Positions 1-7,046 of a DNA stretch of 30,363 nt are shown one piece after another. Made by a program: the position numbers and the translations under genes. Position 1 is the first letter of the stretch, and the number at the start of each line of letters is the position of its first letter. This stretch comes from a virus, in the IMG/VR virus record IMGVR_UViG_3300010148_000071, positions 1 to 30,363 of that record; one strand, written 5' to 3'. The notes beneath the pieces are model-generated. The model had not been told where the DNA came from. It worked only from the letters and a program-made list of their open reading frames with translations, and searched no databases.

Positions 1-2
1 CA

Positions 3-911
3 GATATAGATGCAAATATAGCTATAGGCAATTATGTATTAGATGATGTTGGAAGTGCTGGAGTTTGGGCGTGTGTAGGAATAGGACATAATTCACTTTC
101 AGCAGTAAATAGTGCTTTGGCTTTCGGAACAACAGCTATGGGGTATTATTCATTAACAAACAACACATCTGGAGCTGGGAATACTGCATATGGCTATCAA
201 TCTGGAAGGTATGTTACAACTGGTGGAAGTAATACTTATGTGGGTTATGAGGCTGGAAAAGGCGTAGATGGAACACCTCAAACTGCTGGTAACAATGTTG
301 CTATCGGACAAGGTGCTGGAACTCTTTTACAAGGTTCTGCTGTATCAAATACTTTTGTGGGAACTGCCTCTGGCGATGTAGTTACAACTGGTACTAAGAA
401 TGTCATTATTGGAACATTAGCAGACCCCAATACTGCGACTGGAACAAATCAAACTGTTATAGGATATAATGCAGTTGGACAAGGAGACAATACAGTAACA
501 TTAGGTGATTCTAATGTGACTCATGTTTGTTTAGGGCATGAAGGTACAACTGCTATGGCTAAAGCTGGTGGTGAGACTATTCAAGGTTCTGGTAATGAAA
601 CAATGTGGAGGGTTGTTAATAACACAATGGCTCAAAATACAGAATGGGACACTGGAATAGATACTTCTCATTCATTTATGGCTTTCGTAGGTGTTATTGA
701 ATCAGACAACACTAATGGAGATACTGCTATTATTAAATGTTCTGGTGGGACTATAGCAACTGTTGCTACAAGTCAAGGATATATAGAAGTTAATAGTTCT
801 AGCGTTTCTGCTAACAGAACTGGATTTTATGCAACTAGCAATACTTTAAGAGTAAAAGGCACTTGGGCTAATGGAGTTGATGTCTCTATTTCAATTATGA
901 GTGCTACTTAA
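3..911 (+). CDS. Tail fibre / receptor-binding protein, C-terminal part (5' end missing)
   Basis: The frame is open from base 3 to the stop at 909-911, and no start is visible, so this is the 3' part of a longer gene. The first ~150 residues carry repeated short units such as NTYVGYEAG, NNVAIGQGAG and NTFVGTASG. This is the pattern of YadA-like head repeats, which fold as trimeric left-handed beta-rolls and are common in phage fibres. The last ~110 residues lack the repeats and look like a beta-rich tip domain rich in T, S, N and G. A start at the ATG at 138 is unlikely because the repeats already begin upstream of it. It is probably the continuation of the fibre gene that leaves the right edge of the window. 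The fibre would bind the host surface at the virion tail. The family call is from repeat pattern only. Confidence 0.8.
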   Translation, partial: DIDANIAIGNYVLDDVGSAGVWACVGIGHNSLSAVNSALAFGTTAMGYYSLTNNTSGAGNTAYGYQSGRYVTTGGSNTYVGYEAGKGVDGTPQTAGNNVAIGQGAGTLLQGSAVSNTFVGTASGDVVTTGTKNVIIGTLADPNTATGTNQTVIGYNAVGQGDNTVTLGDSNVTHVCLGHEGTTAMAKAGGETIQGSGNETMWRVVNNTMAQNTEWDTGIDTSHSFMAFVGVIESDNTNGDTAIIKCSGGTIATVATSQGYIEVNSSSVSANRTGFYATSNTLRVKGTWANGVDVSISIMSAT

Positions 912-939
912 TATAAATAAAATAAATAGGAGAATCAGA

Positions 940-1266
940 ATGAACTGGTCAGAATACAAAGCAAAAAAAGGTAAAACAGTTAATTTTGCAAAAAAAGAAA
1001 AAGATCTTTCTCCAGCTAAAAAAGAAATTAAAAATGAAGCTGGTGATGTAGTTCAAGCTAAAACAGATGCAATAAAAAAAAATTATATAGCTATGGTTCA
1101 AAAGGCTTGGAATCCATTAACTGGAGAAAAGCTAAATGACCAAGAGCATGAATACTCATTATCTGAGCTTGAATCAGAAAAGAAAAGATATGATGATGAA
1201 ATGGCTAGAGCTAAAGCACAATCAGATGGTCTTGCACTTGCTATAGAAGATTTTAAAAAACTTTAA
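940..1266 (+). CDS. Small charged hypothetical protein following the fibre
   Basis: This encodes a 108-residue, lysine- and glutamate-rich protein. I chose the ATG at 940 because AGGAG lies at 928-932 with ideal spacing; an in-frame GTG at 901 would overlap the fibre stop and lacks such a site. A tryptophan-containing stretch (QKAWNPLTGEKL, about residues 56-67) precedes a C-terminal helix-forming region beginning EYSLSELE. There is no membrane segment or signal peptide. The position directly behind a fibre gene suggests a fibre-associated protein or assembly chaperone, but nothing in the sequence proves it. Confidence 0.75.
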   Translation: MNWSEYKAKKGKTVNFAKKEKDLSPAKKEIKNEAGDVVQAKTDAIKKNYIAMVQKAWNPLTGEKLNDQEHEYSLSELESEKKRYDDEMARAKAQSDGLALAIEDFKKL

Positions 1267-1286
1267 TTAACTAAAAAGGAAACACA

Positions 1287-1541
1287 ATGGCAAAAAAACA
1301 AAAAGACAAGCCAATGTTAAATCTCGATGGTAAAGAATACGCTATTGAGGATATGACAGACGCTCAAAAAGAACTAGCAAACGAAGTGGCTAGGAATCAA
1401 AATCACGTTAATGACTTAAACAACAAACTAGCGACAAATCTGCACGTAAATGAGCAGTTGAGTGCTACGTTGAAAGTATTTAATGAAAAGCACCAGCAAG
1501 GCGTTAAAGAGCTTAAAAAAGCTATGGAGCCTACTGAATAA
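1287..1541 (+). CDS. Small coiled-coil protein
   Basis: This encodes 84 residues and is preceded by AAAAAGGAAACACA. An N-terminal LNLDGKEYAIEDM segment is followed by a long predicted helix (about residues 27-80) rich in N, Q, K, L and E with heptad-like spacing. The short 'GKEY..ED' strand followed by a helix resembles the small DUF6447-like proteins seen in marine phages, but this is recalled from memory and untested. It is close-packed with its neighbours and its role is unknown. Confidence 0.7.
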   Translation: MAKKQKDKPMLNLDGKEYAIEDMTDAQKELANEVARNQNHVNDLNNKLATNLHVNEQLSATLKVFNEKHQQGVKELKKAMEPTE

Positions 1542-1542
1542 A

Positions 1543-1821
1543 ATGGTAGTTCGTAAATGCGCTCATAATCACAACGTAGTGATTCATTTAAATAATAAAC
1601 CTAATATGATTAAAAAATTAAGTGAATCTAAAACATTGAAATATCCAAATAGTAAAAAATATTTTCTAGTAGTAAATGATATAATTAAAACTAAATCTGA
1701 TTCATTTAAGACTATTGAAAACGCTTTTGTTGACGAGTGTGCAAAGCTACACGATTCTGGTAATGGGCGCATTGACATTGTTAAACATAAATTAATTGAT
1801 AACAAAGTAGTGCTAAGATGA
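1543..1821 (+). CDS. Hypothetical protein, 92 aa
   Basis: The ATG at 1543 starts just after the upstream stop (1539-1541). An in-frame upstream ATG at 1483 lies inside the preceding gene and is less likely. The protein is basic, begins MVVRKCAHNHN and has no membrane segment. The stop TGA overlaps the start of the following lipoprotein gene (ATGA), which implies translational coupling. I do not recognise the family. Confidence 0.65.
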   Translation: MVVRKCAHNHNVVIHLNNKPNMIKKLSESKTLKYPNSKKYFLVVNDIIKTKSDSFKTIENAFVDECAKLHDSGNGRIDIVKHKLIDNKVVLR

Positions 1822-1973
1822 AATTAATTTATACAATATTAATATTATTATGTTTTAACGCTTGTGAAGGGTGGTATATAGCTGGATATGAGCTTGAGCC
1901 TAATAGTAACGAACCAGAAGAATTTAACGACCTTATTCATAAAGATTCTACAAATTATTGGGAGATACAGTGA
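1818..1973 (+). CDS. Small lipoprotein, candidate outer-membrane spanin subunit
   Basis: This encodes 51 residues. The N-terminus is a short signal peptide, MKLIYTILILLCFNAC, with a cysteine at position 16 after a hydrophobic core, which fits a lipobox (F-N-A-C). The mature part is only ~35 residues and acidic. This matches the size and layout of Rz1-type o-spanins. The next gene (1970) encodes a one-helix membrane protein with a coiled coil, as an i-spanin would. The lysis role is inference; the lipoprotein signal is visible directly. It overlaps both neighbours by 4 bases. Confidence 0.65.
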   Translation: MKLIYTILILLCFNACEGWYIAGYELEPNSNEPEEFNDLIHKDSTNYWEIQ

Positions 1974-2296
1974 ATGAAAAGCCTAAAACTGCAAGGTCTT
2001 ATCGTGCTAACGTTTTTGATGATAATGCTGTCATTTCTATTAATCTCAAATGGTTGGGTCAGATATTCGTATTGTTTGGCAGTCTTGTGTACGCTTATTA
2101 TAGGATTGAAACCAGAATTGGAACACTCGAAAACGAACTTTTGGTTGCAAATACAGAGATTAGGAGCTTACTTGCTAAACATAAGCTGGAGGAAGCTAAA
2201 TCCCTTGAAGAACTGGAAAAAAAATTGAGCTTTTACGAAAAAGAATTACAAATAAATTTAAACCCTATGAGTTGGGGTAAAAGGAAAAAGAAATAA
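1970..2296 (+). CDS. Membrane protein with coiled coil; i-spanin or holin-like candidate
   Basis: I place the start at GTG 1970, 5 bases after GGGAG (1960-1964); a TTG at 1958 would place the site inside the gene. The product has 108 residues: ~25 polar N-terminal residues, one membrane segment (about 28-44), then a charged heptad-rich coiled coil (about 48-95) and a basic tail GKRKKK. This topology fits an inner-membrane spanin subunit beside the upstream lipoprotein, though small marine phage membrane proteins of unknown role share it. The stop (2294-2296) abuts the next start. Another open frame (1974-2228) lies inside it; see the findings. Confidence 0.7.
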   Translation: MNEKPKTARSYRANVFDDNAVISINLKWLGQIFVLFGSLVYAYYRIETRIGTLENELLVANTEIRSLLAKHKLEEAKSLEELEKKLSFYEKELQINLNPMSWGKRKKK

Positions 2297-2614
2297 GTGG
2301 ATTTTTTAGCTGTTTATTCAGAAGCTGGTATGATTGGAATTGTTGGAATTATGTTTGTATATCTAGTAATGTCATTATCCAAGAAAAGCGAAGCCCAACA
2401 ACAGGCATTAGAAAATTTAAAAATTGAAAATAAAGGTCAATCTGAAACTTTAGAGAATATGGAAGGCATGATAATAAAGCTTATAAATAGATGGAATGTT
2501 TCAGATGATAAGTTAGATAGAAAATTTGATGCGCTTACAAAAGATGTTAATTCAGTTGATAATCAAATTTCAGAAGTCAAAGGTTCTTTAAGTAGAATAA
2601 ACGGGAGGCATTAA
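2297..2614 (+). CDS. Holin-like membrane protein (BhlA/UviB type)
   Basis: This encodes 105 residues and starts at GTG directly after the previous stop; AAGGA lies at 2281-2285. One N-terminal membrane segment (about residues 10-27, G- and I/V-rich) is followed by a long polar helix with many Q, E, K and N residues. The arrangement of a short N-terminus, one membrane helix and an amphipathic or coiled C-terminus is that of BhlA/UviB holin-like proteins. It lies about 1.1 kb upstream of the lysin gene. The topology is seen directly; the holin role is inferred. Confidence 0.65.
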   Translation: MDFLAVYSEAGMIGIVGIMFVYLVMSLSKKSEAQQQALENLKIENKGQSETLENMEGMIIKLINRWNVSDDKLDRKFDALTKDVNSVDNQISEVKGSLSRINGRH

Positions 2615-2686
2615 ATGGTAATGTTTACTTTAATATTTGTTATGTTTTTAGGAGTTTTATTTATGGTTGAACAAAAAAATGGATAG
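2615..2686 (+). CDS. 23-residue membrane peptide
   Basis: A strong GGGAGG at 2603-2608 precedes ATG 2615. The peptide MVMFTLIFVMFLGVLFMVEQ is almost wholly hydrophobic with a short polar end. Its stop overlaps the next gene. It is too small to assign but well placed in a lysis and membrane cassette. Confidence 0.45.
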   Translation: MVMFTLIFVMFLGVLFMVEQKNG

Positions 2687-2813
2687 TCTCAAAATCGCTT
2701 CAATTAGCTTTAGTAATTACTTAGTACACCTTTCAGGTATTCACGAGTTTTTACAAGTGATTGTGGCTCTTTTAAGTATATTTTTATTAATAAAGAATCT
2801 AAGGAATAAATAA
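2679..2813 (+). CDS. Small membrane protein, 44 aa
   Basis: It starts inside the end of the preceding peptide gene and its stop overlaps the next ATG (TAATG at 2811-2815). A hydrophobic helix (VIVALLSIFLLI) lies near the C-terminus and is followed by a basic tail NLRNK. It could be a second holin-like or antiholin-like peptide. The family is not recognised. Confidence 0.5.
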   Translation: MDSLKIASISFSNYLVHLSGIHEFLQVIVALLSIFLLIKNLRNK

Positions 2814-2962
2814 TGGAATGGCTAAGCAATAATTGGGAGTGGGTTTTATTAGCTTTTATGGTTTTAGAAAAAGTTGTAAAAATGTCCCCTAGCGATAAAG
2901 ATGATATTTTATTAGATGTTGTTTTTAACGGATTAAAACAAATGTTAAAAAAGGATAAATAA
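2813..2962 (+). CDS. Small hypothetical protein, 49 aa
   Basis: The product begins MEWLSNNWEWVLLAFMVLEK: a tryptophan-rich, partly hydrophobic N-terminal helix followed by a charged SPSDKDD turn and an amphipathic, lysine-rich C-terminal helix. It is translationally coupled on both sides through 1-base stop/start overlaps or abutment. It could be membrane-associated. No family is recognised. Confidence 0.5.
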   Translation: MEWLSNNWEWVLLAFMVLEKVVKMSPSDKDDILLDVVFNGLKQMLKKDK

Positions 2963-3121
2963 ATGAGTATGTTATCAAGCTATGTTAAAAGGCAAATAAA
3001 AAAAATGGGCGTTAAAGGTTTTATTATGAAAGTTTTAGATATAATTGTAAAACTAACACCAAGTAAAAAAGATGATGAAATGGTTGTAAAAATTAAAAAA
3101 GTAATAAAGGAATTTAAATAA
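2963..3121 (+). CDS. Small basic protein, 52 aa
   Basis: ATG 2963 directly follows the previous stop, and its stop shares a base with the next ATG. The product is lysine-rich with an amphipathic middle (VLDIIVKLTPSKKDDE). The phrase 'SPSDKDD' in the preceding gene product and 'TPSKKDDE' here resemble each other, hinting at a local duplication. The function is unknown. Confidence 0.5.
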   Translation: MSMLSSYVKRQIKKMGVKGFIMKVLDIIVKLTPSKKDDEMVVKIKKVIKEFK

Positions 3122-3318
3122 TGACACATTCAATAATAATTCTCTTAACAACAATAACCCTTAGTAATGAGCCTCTAGATTCTAATGACAAACATTTAGA
3201 TCAATATGCTATGATGGAAGAAGTTAAAAAGAAAAAGAAAAAAGGTAAGAAAATTGGTGGCAATAAAGGAAAGAAATCTAAAAAAGGCTTTTTCTCTAAA
3301 ATATTTGGCAGTAAATAA
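3121..3318 (+). CDS. Short protein with signal-like N-terminus and lysine-rich tail
   Basis: This encodes 65 residues. The hydrophobic N-terminal stretch MTHSIIILLTTITLS resembles a signal or membrane anchor. It is followed by an acidic middle and an extremely lysine/glycine-rich C-terminus ending GFFSKIFGSK. Its stop overlaps the next gene's ATG at 3318. Such tails suggest contact with nucleic acid or phospholipid. No family is recognised. Confidence 0.55.
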   Translation: MTHSIIILLTTITLSNEPLDSNDKHLDQYAMMEEVKKKKKKGKKIGGNKGKKSKKGFFSKIFGSK

Positions 3319-3596
3319 TGGCTAGAGATCCACGTTTAAAAAGGTTTGGTTTGAAAGGTTTTAATAAACCTAAAAGAACACCAAGTCACGCTACTAAATC
3401 TCACGTTGTATTGGCTAAAAGTGGATCAACTATTAAACTAATTAGGTTTGGACAACAAGGAGTCAGAGGTGCTGGAAAAAGACCTAAAACTGCTGCACAA
3501 AAAGCTAGAAGGAAATCATTTAAAGCAAGGCATAGAAAAAATATTGCAAGAGGAAAACTCTCTGCTGCATATTGGGCAAATAAGGTGAAATGGTAA
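3318..3596 (+). CDS. Conserved basic phage protein (MARDPRLKRFG family)
   Basis: This encodes 92 residues, very rich in K and R. It begins MARDPRLKRFGLKGFNKPKR and ends KLSAAYWANKVKW, with an internal IRFGQQGVRGAG segment. From memory, near-identical N- and C-terminal signatures recur in proteins from many marine tailed phages, with no assigned function. The basic composition suggests nucleic acid binding or a virion-internal role. It sits between lysis-type genes and the lysin, coupled on both sides through TAATG-type overlaps. Confidence 0.75.
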   Translation: MARDPRLKRFGLKGFNKPKRTPSHATKSHVVLAKSGSTIKLIRFGQQGVRGAGKRPKTAAQKARRKSFKARHRKNIARGKLSAAYWANKVKW

Positions 3597-3724
3597 TGGC
3601 TAAAAAAGTAAGTTGGACATGGCGAGGAAAAAGATATAGTGGAACATTTATAAGGGAAACAAAAAAGCATATTTTTGCTAGAACTAAAAGTGGTAAAACT
3701 AAAAAAATAGTCAAAAGAAAATGA
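3596..3724 (+). CDS. Very small basic protein, 42 aa
   Basis: The start overlaps the previous stop (TAATG) and the stop overlaps the lysin start (ATGATAA). The product, starting MAKKVSWTWRGKRYSGTFI, is about one third K and R with aromatic residues, like a short beta-hairpin nucleic-acid binder. No family is recognised. Confidence 0.5.
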   Translation: MAKKVSWTWRGKRYSGTFIRETKKHIFARTKSGKTKKIVKRK

Positions 3725-4197
3725 TAAATAAACAACAAATATTAAAAGTAATTAAAACGACTTTAAAAAAATTAGATGCTAAATATTATTCTGATCAAGC
3801 AGTTGATTTAATTTACAATACAGGTTTAGTTGAATCTAATTATCAATATTTAATGCAATTAGAAGATGGTCCAGCTAGAGGATTTTTTCAAATGGAACCT
3901 GCTACTGCAGTTGATATATGCAAAAATTATTTATGCTTTAGACCAAAACTATTAACAGAAATAGAAAGTATTTGTTTTTTAAATTCTTATATTTTAGTTG
4001 CAGCAAAATCAGAAGAATTAAAATTCTTATTAGCAACAAATGTAGCGTTACAAATTATTTTTTGTAGAATACATTACAGACGAGTGCCAAAACCTTTACC
4101 ATATACCCTAGAAGATCAAGCTGTATATTGGAAAGCATATTATAATAGCCATTTAGGGAAAGGCACTGTTGAAAAGTTTATAGAGATATGTAAATGA
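3721..4197 (+). CDS. Lysin: lytic transglycosylase / muramidase-like endolysin
   Basis: This encodes 158 residues. The motif GLVESNY (Glu38 is the likely catalytic acid) followed by ARGFFQMEPAT (about residues 52-62) is the E-S/G-x-Q-M-E-P pattern of phage peptidoglycan transglycosylase-like lysins, and YNSHLGKGT near the C-terminus fits the same phage group. It would cleave cell-wall glycan strands at the end of infection. There is no signal peptide, so export would depend on a holin; the small membrane proteins at 1970-2813 are candidates. The stop overlaps the next gene by 4 bases. Confidence 0.75.
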   Translation: MINKQQILKVIKTTLKKLDAKYYSDQAVDLIYNTGLVESNYQYLMQLEDGPARGFFQMEPATAVDICKNYLCFRPKLLTEIESICFLNSYILVAAKSEELKFLLATNVALQIIFCRIHYRRVPKPLPYTLEDQAVYWKAYYNSHLGKGTVEKFIEICK

Positions 4198-5246
4198 TAA
4201 TTAAAGAAAAAAATGAAAATTTATATGATAAAAACAAAAACATATTAAGTTGTGTTTATTGTAATTCTATGCAAATCCATAAAGATGGAAAAACTAAATA
4301 CGGAAAGCAAAGATATTATTGTTTAAGCTGTAAAAGGAGAAGTGTAAAAACAAACACTATTTATAATAAAGACTTTAACCAAGAAAAAAACCCTCCTAAT
4401 AAAGAAATGGATATTGAGGAGTTAATTAAATACAGAGTTAAAAAGTTTAAAGTAAAACAAAAAAGAGATTTTTATGAAAAATTAGTAAATATAAATATTA
4501 ATCTTGATGGTCCAATAGGAATTGCTCATTTTGGCGATCCTCACGTTGATGATGATGGTACAGATTTATCTGAAATATTTGCTATTACAAATTTAATTAA
4601 CAAAACCGAAGGAATGTTTGCTGGTAATTTAGGCGACATTCAAAATAACTGGATAGGCAGACTGGCTAGGTTATACGCTAATCAAACCACAACTGCGAAA
4701 GAATCTTGGTTATTATCAGAGCATTTTGTTAAAAGCTTAGAATGGCTTTATTTGGTAGGGGGAAATCACGATGTTTGGTCAGGAGATGGCGATCCTCTAG
4801 AATTTATAATGAGAAATAGTGAAACTGTTTATAGCAACCACGGTGTTAGAATAAATTTAAAATTTCCTAATAAAAACCAAGTTAGGATAAACGCTAGGCA
4901 TCAATTCAAAGGAAATTCAATGTGGAATACTGCTCACGCTATTAGTAGAGCAATTCAAATGGGTTGGCGTGATCATATTTTAACTGCAGGGCATATACAC
5001 GTTTCTGGATACCAAGTTTTAAAAGACCCTAGTTCAGGGTTAATTTCTCATGCGTTACAAGTAGCAAGTTTTAAAAGAATGGACGAATATGCAAATAAAA
5101 ACGGAATGGATGATAAAAATATATTTAATTGCCCTGTAACTATTATCGATCCTAAATATTCGGCTGATGATAATAGGTTAATTACAACAATTTTTGATCC
5201 ACATGAAGGTGCAGATTATTTAACATGGAAAAGATCACAGAAATAG
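4194..5246 (+). CDS. Zinc-ribbon calcineurin-like metallophosphoesterase
   Basis: This encodes 350 residues. Residues 20-46 form a C-x2-C...C-x2-C ribbon with GKQRYYCLSC, as in the zinc ribbon of IS1-type InsA transposases. A basic linker (about 75-100) leads to a calcineurin-like phosphoesterase domain with metal-ligand motifs GDPHVDD (114-120), GDIQNN (147-152), GGNHDVW (189-195) and GHIH (266-269). The substrate is unknown; family members cleave phosphomono- or diesters, including nucleic acids. A similar phosphoesterase is frequent in tailed phages near structural genes. The ribbon suggests it is brought to DNA or RNA. It sits between lysin and neck genes, which is an odd place for a nucleic acid enzyme. 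Confidence 0.85.
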   Translation: MIIKEKNENLYDKNKNILSCVYCNSMQIHKDGKTKYGKQRYYCLSCKRRSVKTNTIYNKDFNQEKNPPNKEMDIEELIKYRVKKFKVKQKRDFYEKLVNININLDGPIGIAHFGDPHVDDDGTDLSEIFAITNLINKTEGMFAGNLGDIQNNWIGRLARLYANQTTTAKESWLLSEHFVKSLEWLYLVGGNHDVWSGDGDPLEFIMRNSETVYSNHGVRINLKFPNKNQVRINARHQFKGNSMWNTAHAISRAIQMGWRDHILTAGHIHVSGYQVLKDPSSGLISHALQVASFKRMDEYANKNGMDDKNIFNCPVTIIDPKYSADDNRLITTIFDPHEGADYLTWKRSQK

Positions 5247-5449
5247 AAACAACATTAGACACTGACTATAACGCTTTTGAAGTTATATGTAGATGTAAAG
5301 AGATTGCAGAACACTTAGATGTAACAAATATTATAATAGATAATCAATGTTATGAAGAAAAAGAAATGTTGTTGGAATTAATAAGTAAAATTAAAAGTTT
5401 AGAATTAGAAATAATTGACTATCCTATAAAACCAGAGGCAGAAGCATGA
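5225..5449 (+). CDS. Small acidic hypothetical protein, 74 aa
   Basis: The start overlaps the phosphoesterase end by 22 bases and the stop overlaps the next ATG by 4. The product is acidic with an alternating helix/strand pattern and two cysteines in VICRCKEIAEH. No ribosome site stands out, so expression probably relies on coupling. It is not recognised. Confidence 0.55.
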   Translation: MEKITEIETTLDTDYNAFEVICRCKEIAEHLDVTNIIIDNQCYEEKEMLLELISKIKSLELEIIDYPIKPEAEA

Positions 5450-6432
5450 GTACATACTACGAATCATATTGCAACACAACCACAGACTTATCGTTTGTGG
5501 AGCCATATTTAAGTGAATACGACCATAAAAAAGTTTTAGCTAGTAACTTTACCACTACGGACACAACGAACCTCTATCAGCTTAATAATACAGGGTATAT
5601 TTCTCAACTTTACAAAGATGGCGTTGAGATGACTTCCGTAACAGATACGCCAAACGCTGATAATGAATATAATTATTCTAGTAGCACCGATTCTTTTCAG
5701 TTTTTTCTAGCATCTTCATCTGTATCGGCATTAAATAGCGCAGTTTTTGAAGCATCTAGAGATTGGAGTGATTTAAAAACAGAAGCAGTAAAAAGAGCAA
5801 GTGATTTTATTCGTTCATTATTGCCGTTTCCAATTTATAAAAACAAAGGTGTTGGAACTTCTGACGCAGTAGCAAATGACTATCCAGAAATAATAGTGCG
5901 TAGTACGGCAGTAATGGCTGTAGAATCGCTGATCAGACCTTATGACATAGAGAAAGCTAACCAAATAAAAAGTCAGGCTATAAACGACCAAAATACAGGT
6001 TGGTTGGATATGCTAAGAAAGGGTGAAATTACATTATATTCTAGCGAATCAGAACAAAAATACAAAGGGATATTAAAAGACGTATCTGTAAACGCAAATA
6101 CAACTGGTGGAATTGTAGATGTAAAAGGTCGAGCTAGTACACAATGGGATGCTATAAAAATTATTATATCAGCTGGGGGAACAATTACAGCAGGTTCTGC
6201 AAATACAAGCGTGACATATTCTAGTTTTACTAGAAATGAAAAAGGTTTAAAAATGAACCAAGATACAACTGAAGAAATTATTGATTGTGGATGGCAATCC
6301 GTAGGACATGATATGTGGGTAAGATTTTCACCTGGAGTATATACTACAAACGATGAATATGAATTAGAAGTTAGTGGCGTTGTAGATCAAGCTTTTACGC
6401 CTGTTAAAACAGTAAGGACAAGCAGATATTAA
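5446..6432 (+). CDS. Neck / head-tail adaptor protein
   Basis: This encodes 328 residues. Residues ~100-190 are helical (RDWSDLKTEAVKRASDFIRS, then VMAVESLIRPYDIEKANQIK), resembling the helical core of gp6-like head-tail connector proteins. The C-terminal third is beta-rich (sugar/lipid-free, T/S/G rich). It lies directly upstream of a tail-terminator-like gene and the tail tube gene, the usual place for an adaptor that docks on the portal. The assignment rests on order plus the helical pattern rather than a catalytic motif. Confidence 0.6.
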   Translation: MSTYYESYCNTTTDLSFVEPYLSEYDHKKVLASNFTTTDTTNLYQLNNTGYISQLYKDGVEMTSVTDTPNADNEYNYSSSTDSFQFFLASSSVSALNSAVFEASRDWSDLKTEAVKRASDFIRSLLPFPIYKNKGVGTSDAVANDYPEIIVRSTAVMAVESLIRPYDIEKANQIKSQAINDQNTGWLDMLRKGEITLYSSESEQKYKGILKDVSVNANTTGGIVDVKGRASTQWDAIKIIISAGGTITAGSANTSVTYSSFTRNEKGLKMNQDTTEEIIDCGWQSVGHDMWVRFSPGVYTTNDEYELEVSGVVDQAFTPVKTVRTSRY

Positions 6433-6433
6433 T

Positions 6434-6856
6434 ATGGCAATAACTTTTACAAATACAATACATGATAAAATAATAGATAGTTTAGCAACTATTATTCATA
6501 ATGAATTTAATATTCCTGTTAAGTATAGCGAACACAGAGGAAATCAATCTTTCTTATTAACGCCAGAATCAGATGCCTTTATTGAACATTTAAACAGTGG
6601 AATAACACGAGAATACACTGTAAATATAGAATATCAACTAAAATCAGCAGGAGAATATTCTCTAAATAATTTAAAACAAGTTAGTAATATTATGGAAAGA
6701 TTTAAAAGGTTAGTTTTTAATAATATTAGCTATTCAAACGGAGATGTTTGGTTTGATGCTAGAGTAACAAGTATTGAGTACATTCAAGATGAAGATGATA
6801 AAACTCTTTTAAAAGGTCTTGCTGTATTTAATTGCACCAATATAGAAATAATATAA
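6434..6856 (+). CDS. Tail terminator / tail completion protein
   Basis: This encodes 140 residues, starting 2 bases after the adaptor stop. It has alternating strands and helices: an N-terminal helix (HDKIIDSLATIIHNEF), a central strand (TREYTVNIEYQL), a helix (LNNLKQVSNIMERFKRLVF) and C-terminal strands ending in LKGLAVFNCTNIEII. This size and fold pattern fit gpU-like tail terminators, which cap the tail tube and join it to the neck. The tail tube gene follows after one small gene, which supports the call. No diagnostic motif exists. Confidence 0.6.
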   Translation: MAITFTNTIHDKIIDSLATIIHNEFNIPVKYSEHRGNQSFLLTPESDAFIEHLNSGITREYTVNIEYQLKSAGEYSLNNLKQVSNIMERFKRLVFNNISYSNGDVWFDARVTSIEYIQDEDDKTLLKGLAVFNCTNIEII

Positions 6857-6866
6857 GGAATCTATA

Positions 6867-7046
6867 ATGAAGAATAAAAAAAAATACAAGGCAACTTCAA
6901 CGTTTAATGTAGATGCCTTTGATAATTACAAAGGGTTGGGCAACGACAATCATGCAAAGCTATGCAAAGGTAAAATTGTTGAGCTTGATTTTGAACCAAC
7001 TGAATTACTTAAAAATAAAATGCTTAAAACAGTAGGAGAAAAATAA
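6867..7046 (+). CDS. Small hypothetical protein, 59 aa
   Basis: TAAGGAATCTATA precedes ATG 6867, and the TAA stop overlaps the tail tube ATG. The product is basic at the N-terminus (MKNKKKYKA) and ends with a short helix (EPTELLKNKML). Its C-terminal half (LCKGKIVELDFEPTELLKNK) reads like a small tail accessory protein. The role is unknown, but its placement between terminator and tube suggests tail assembly. Confidence 0.6.
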   Translation: MKNKKKYKATSTFNVDAFDNYKGLGNDNHAKLCKGKIVELDFEPTELLKNKMLKTVGEK

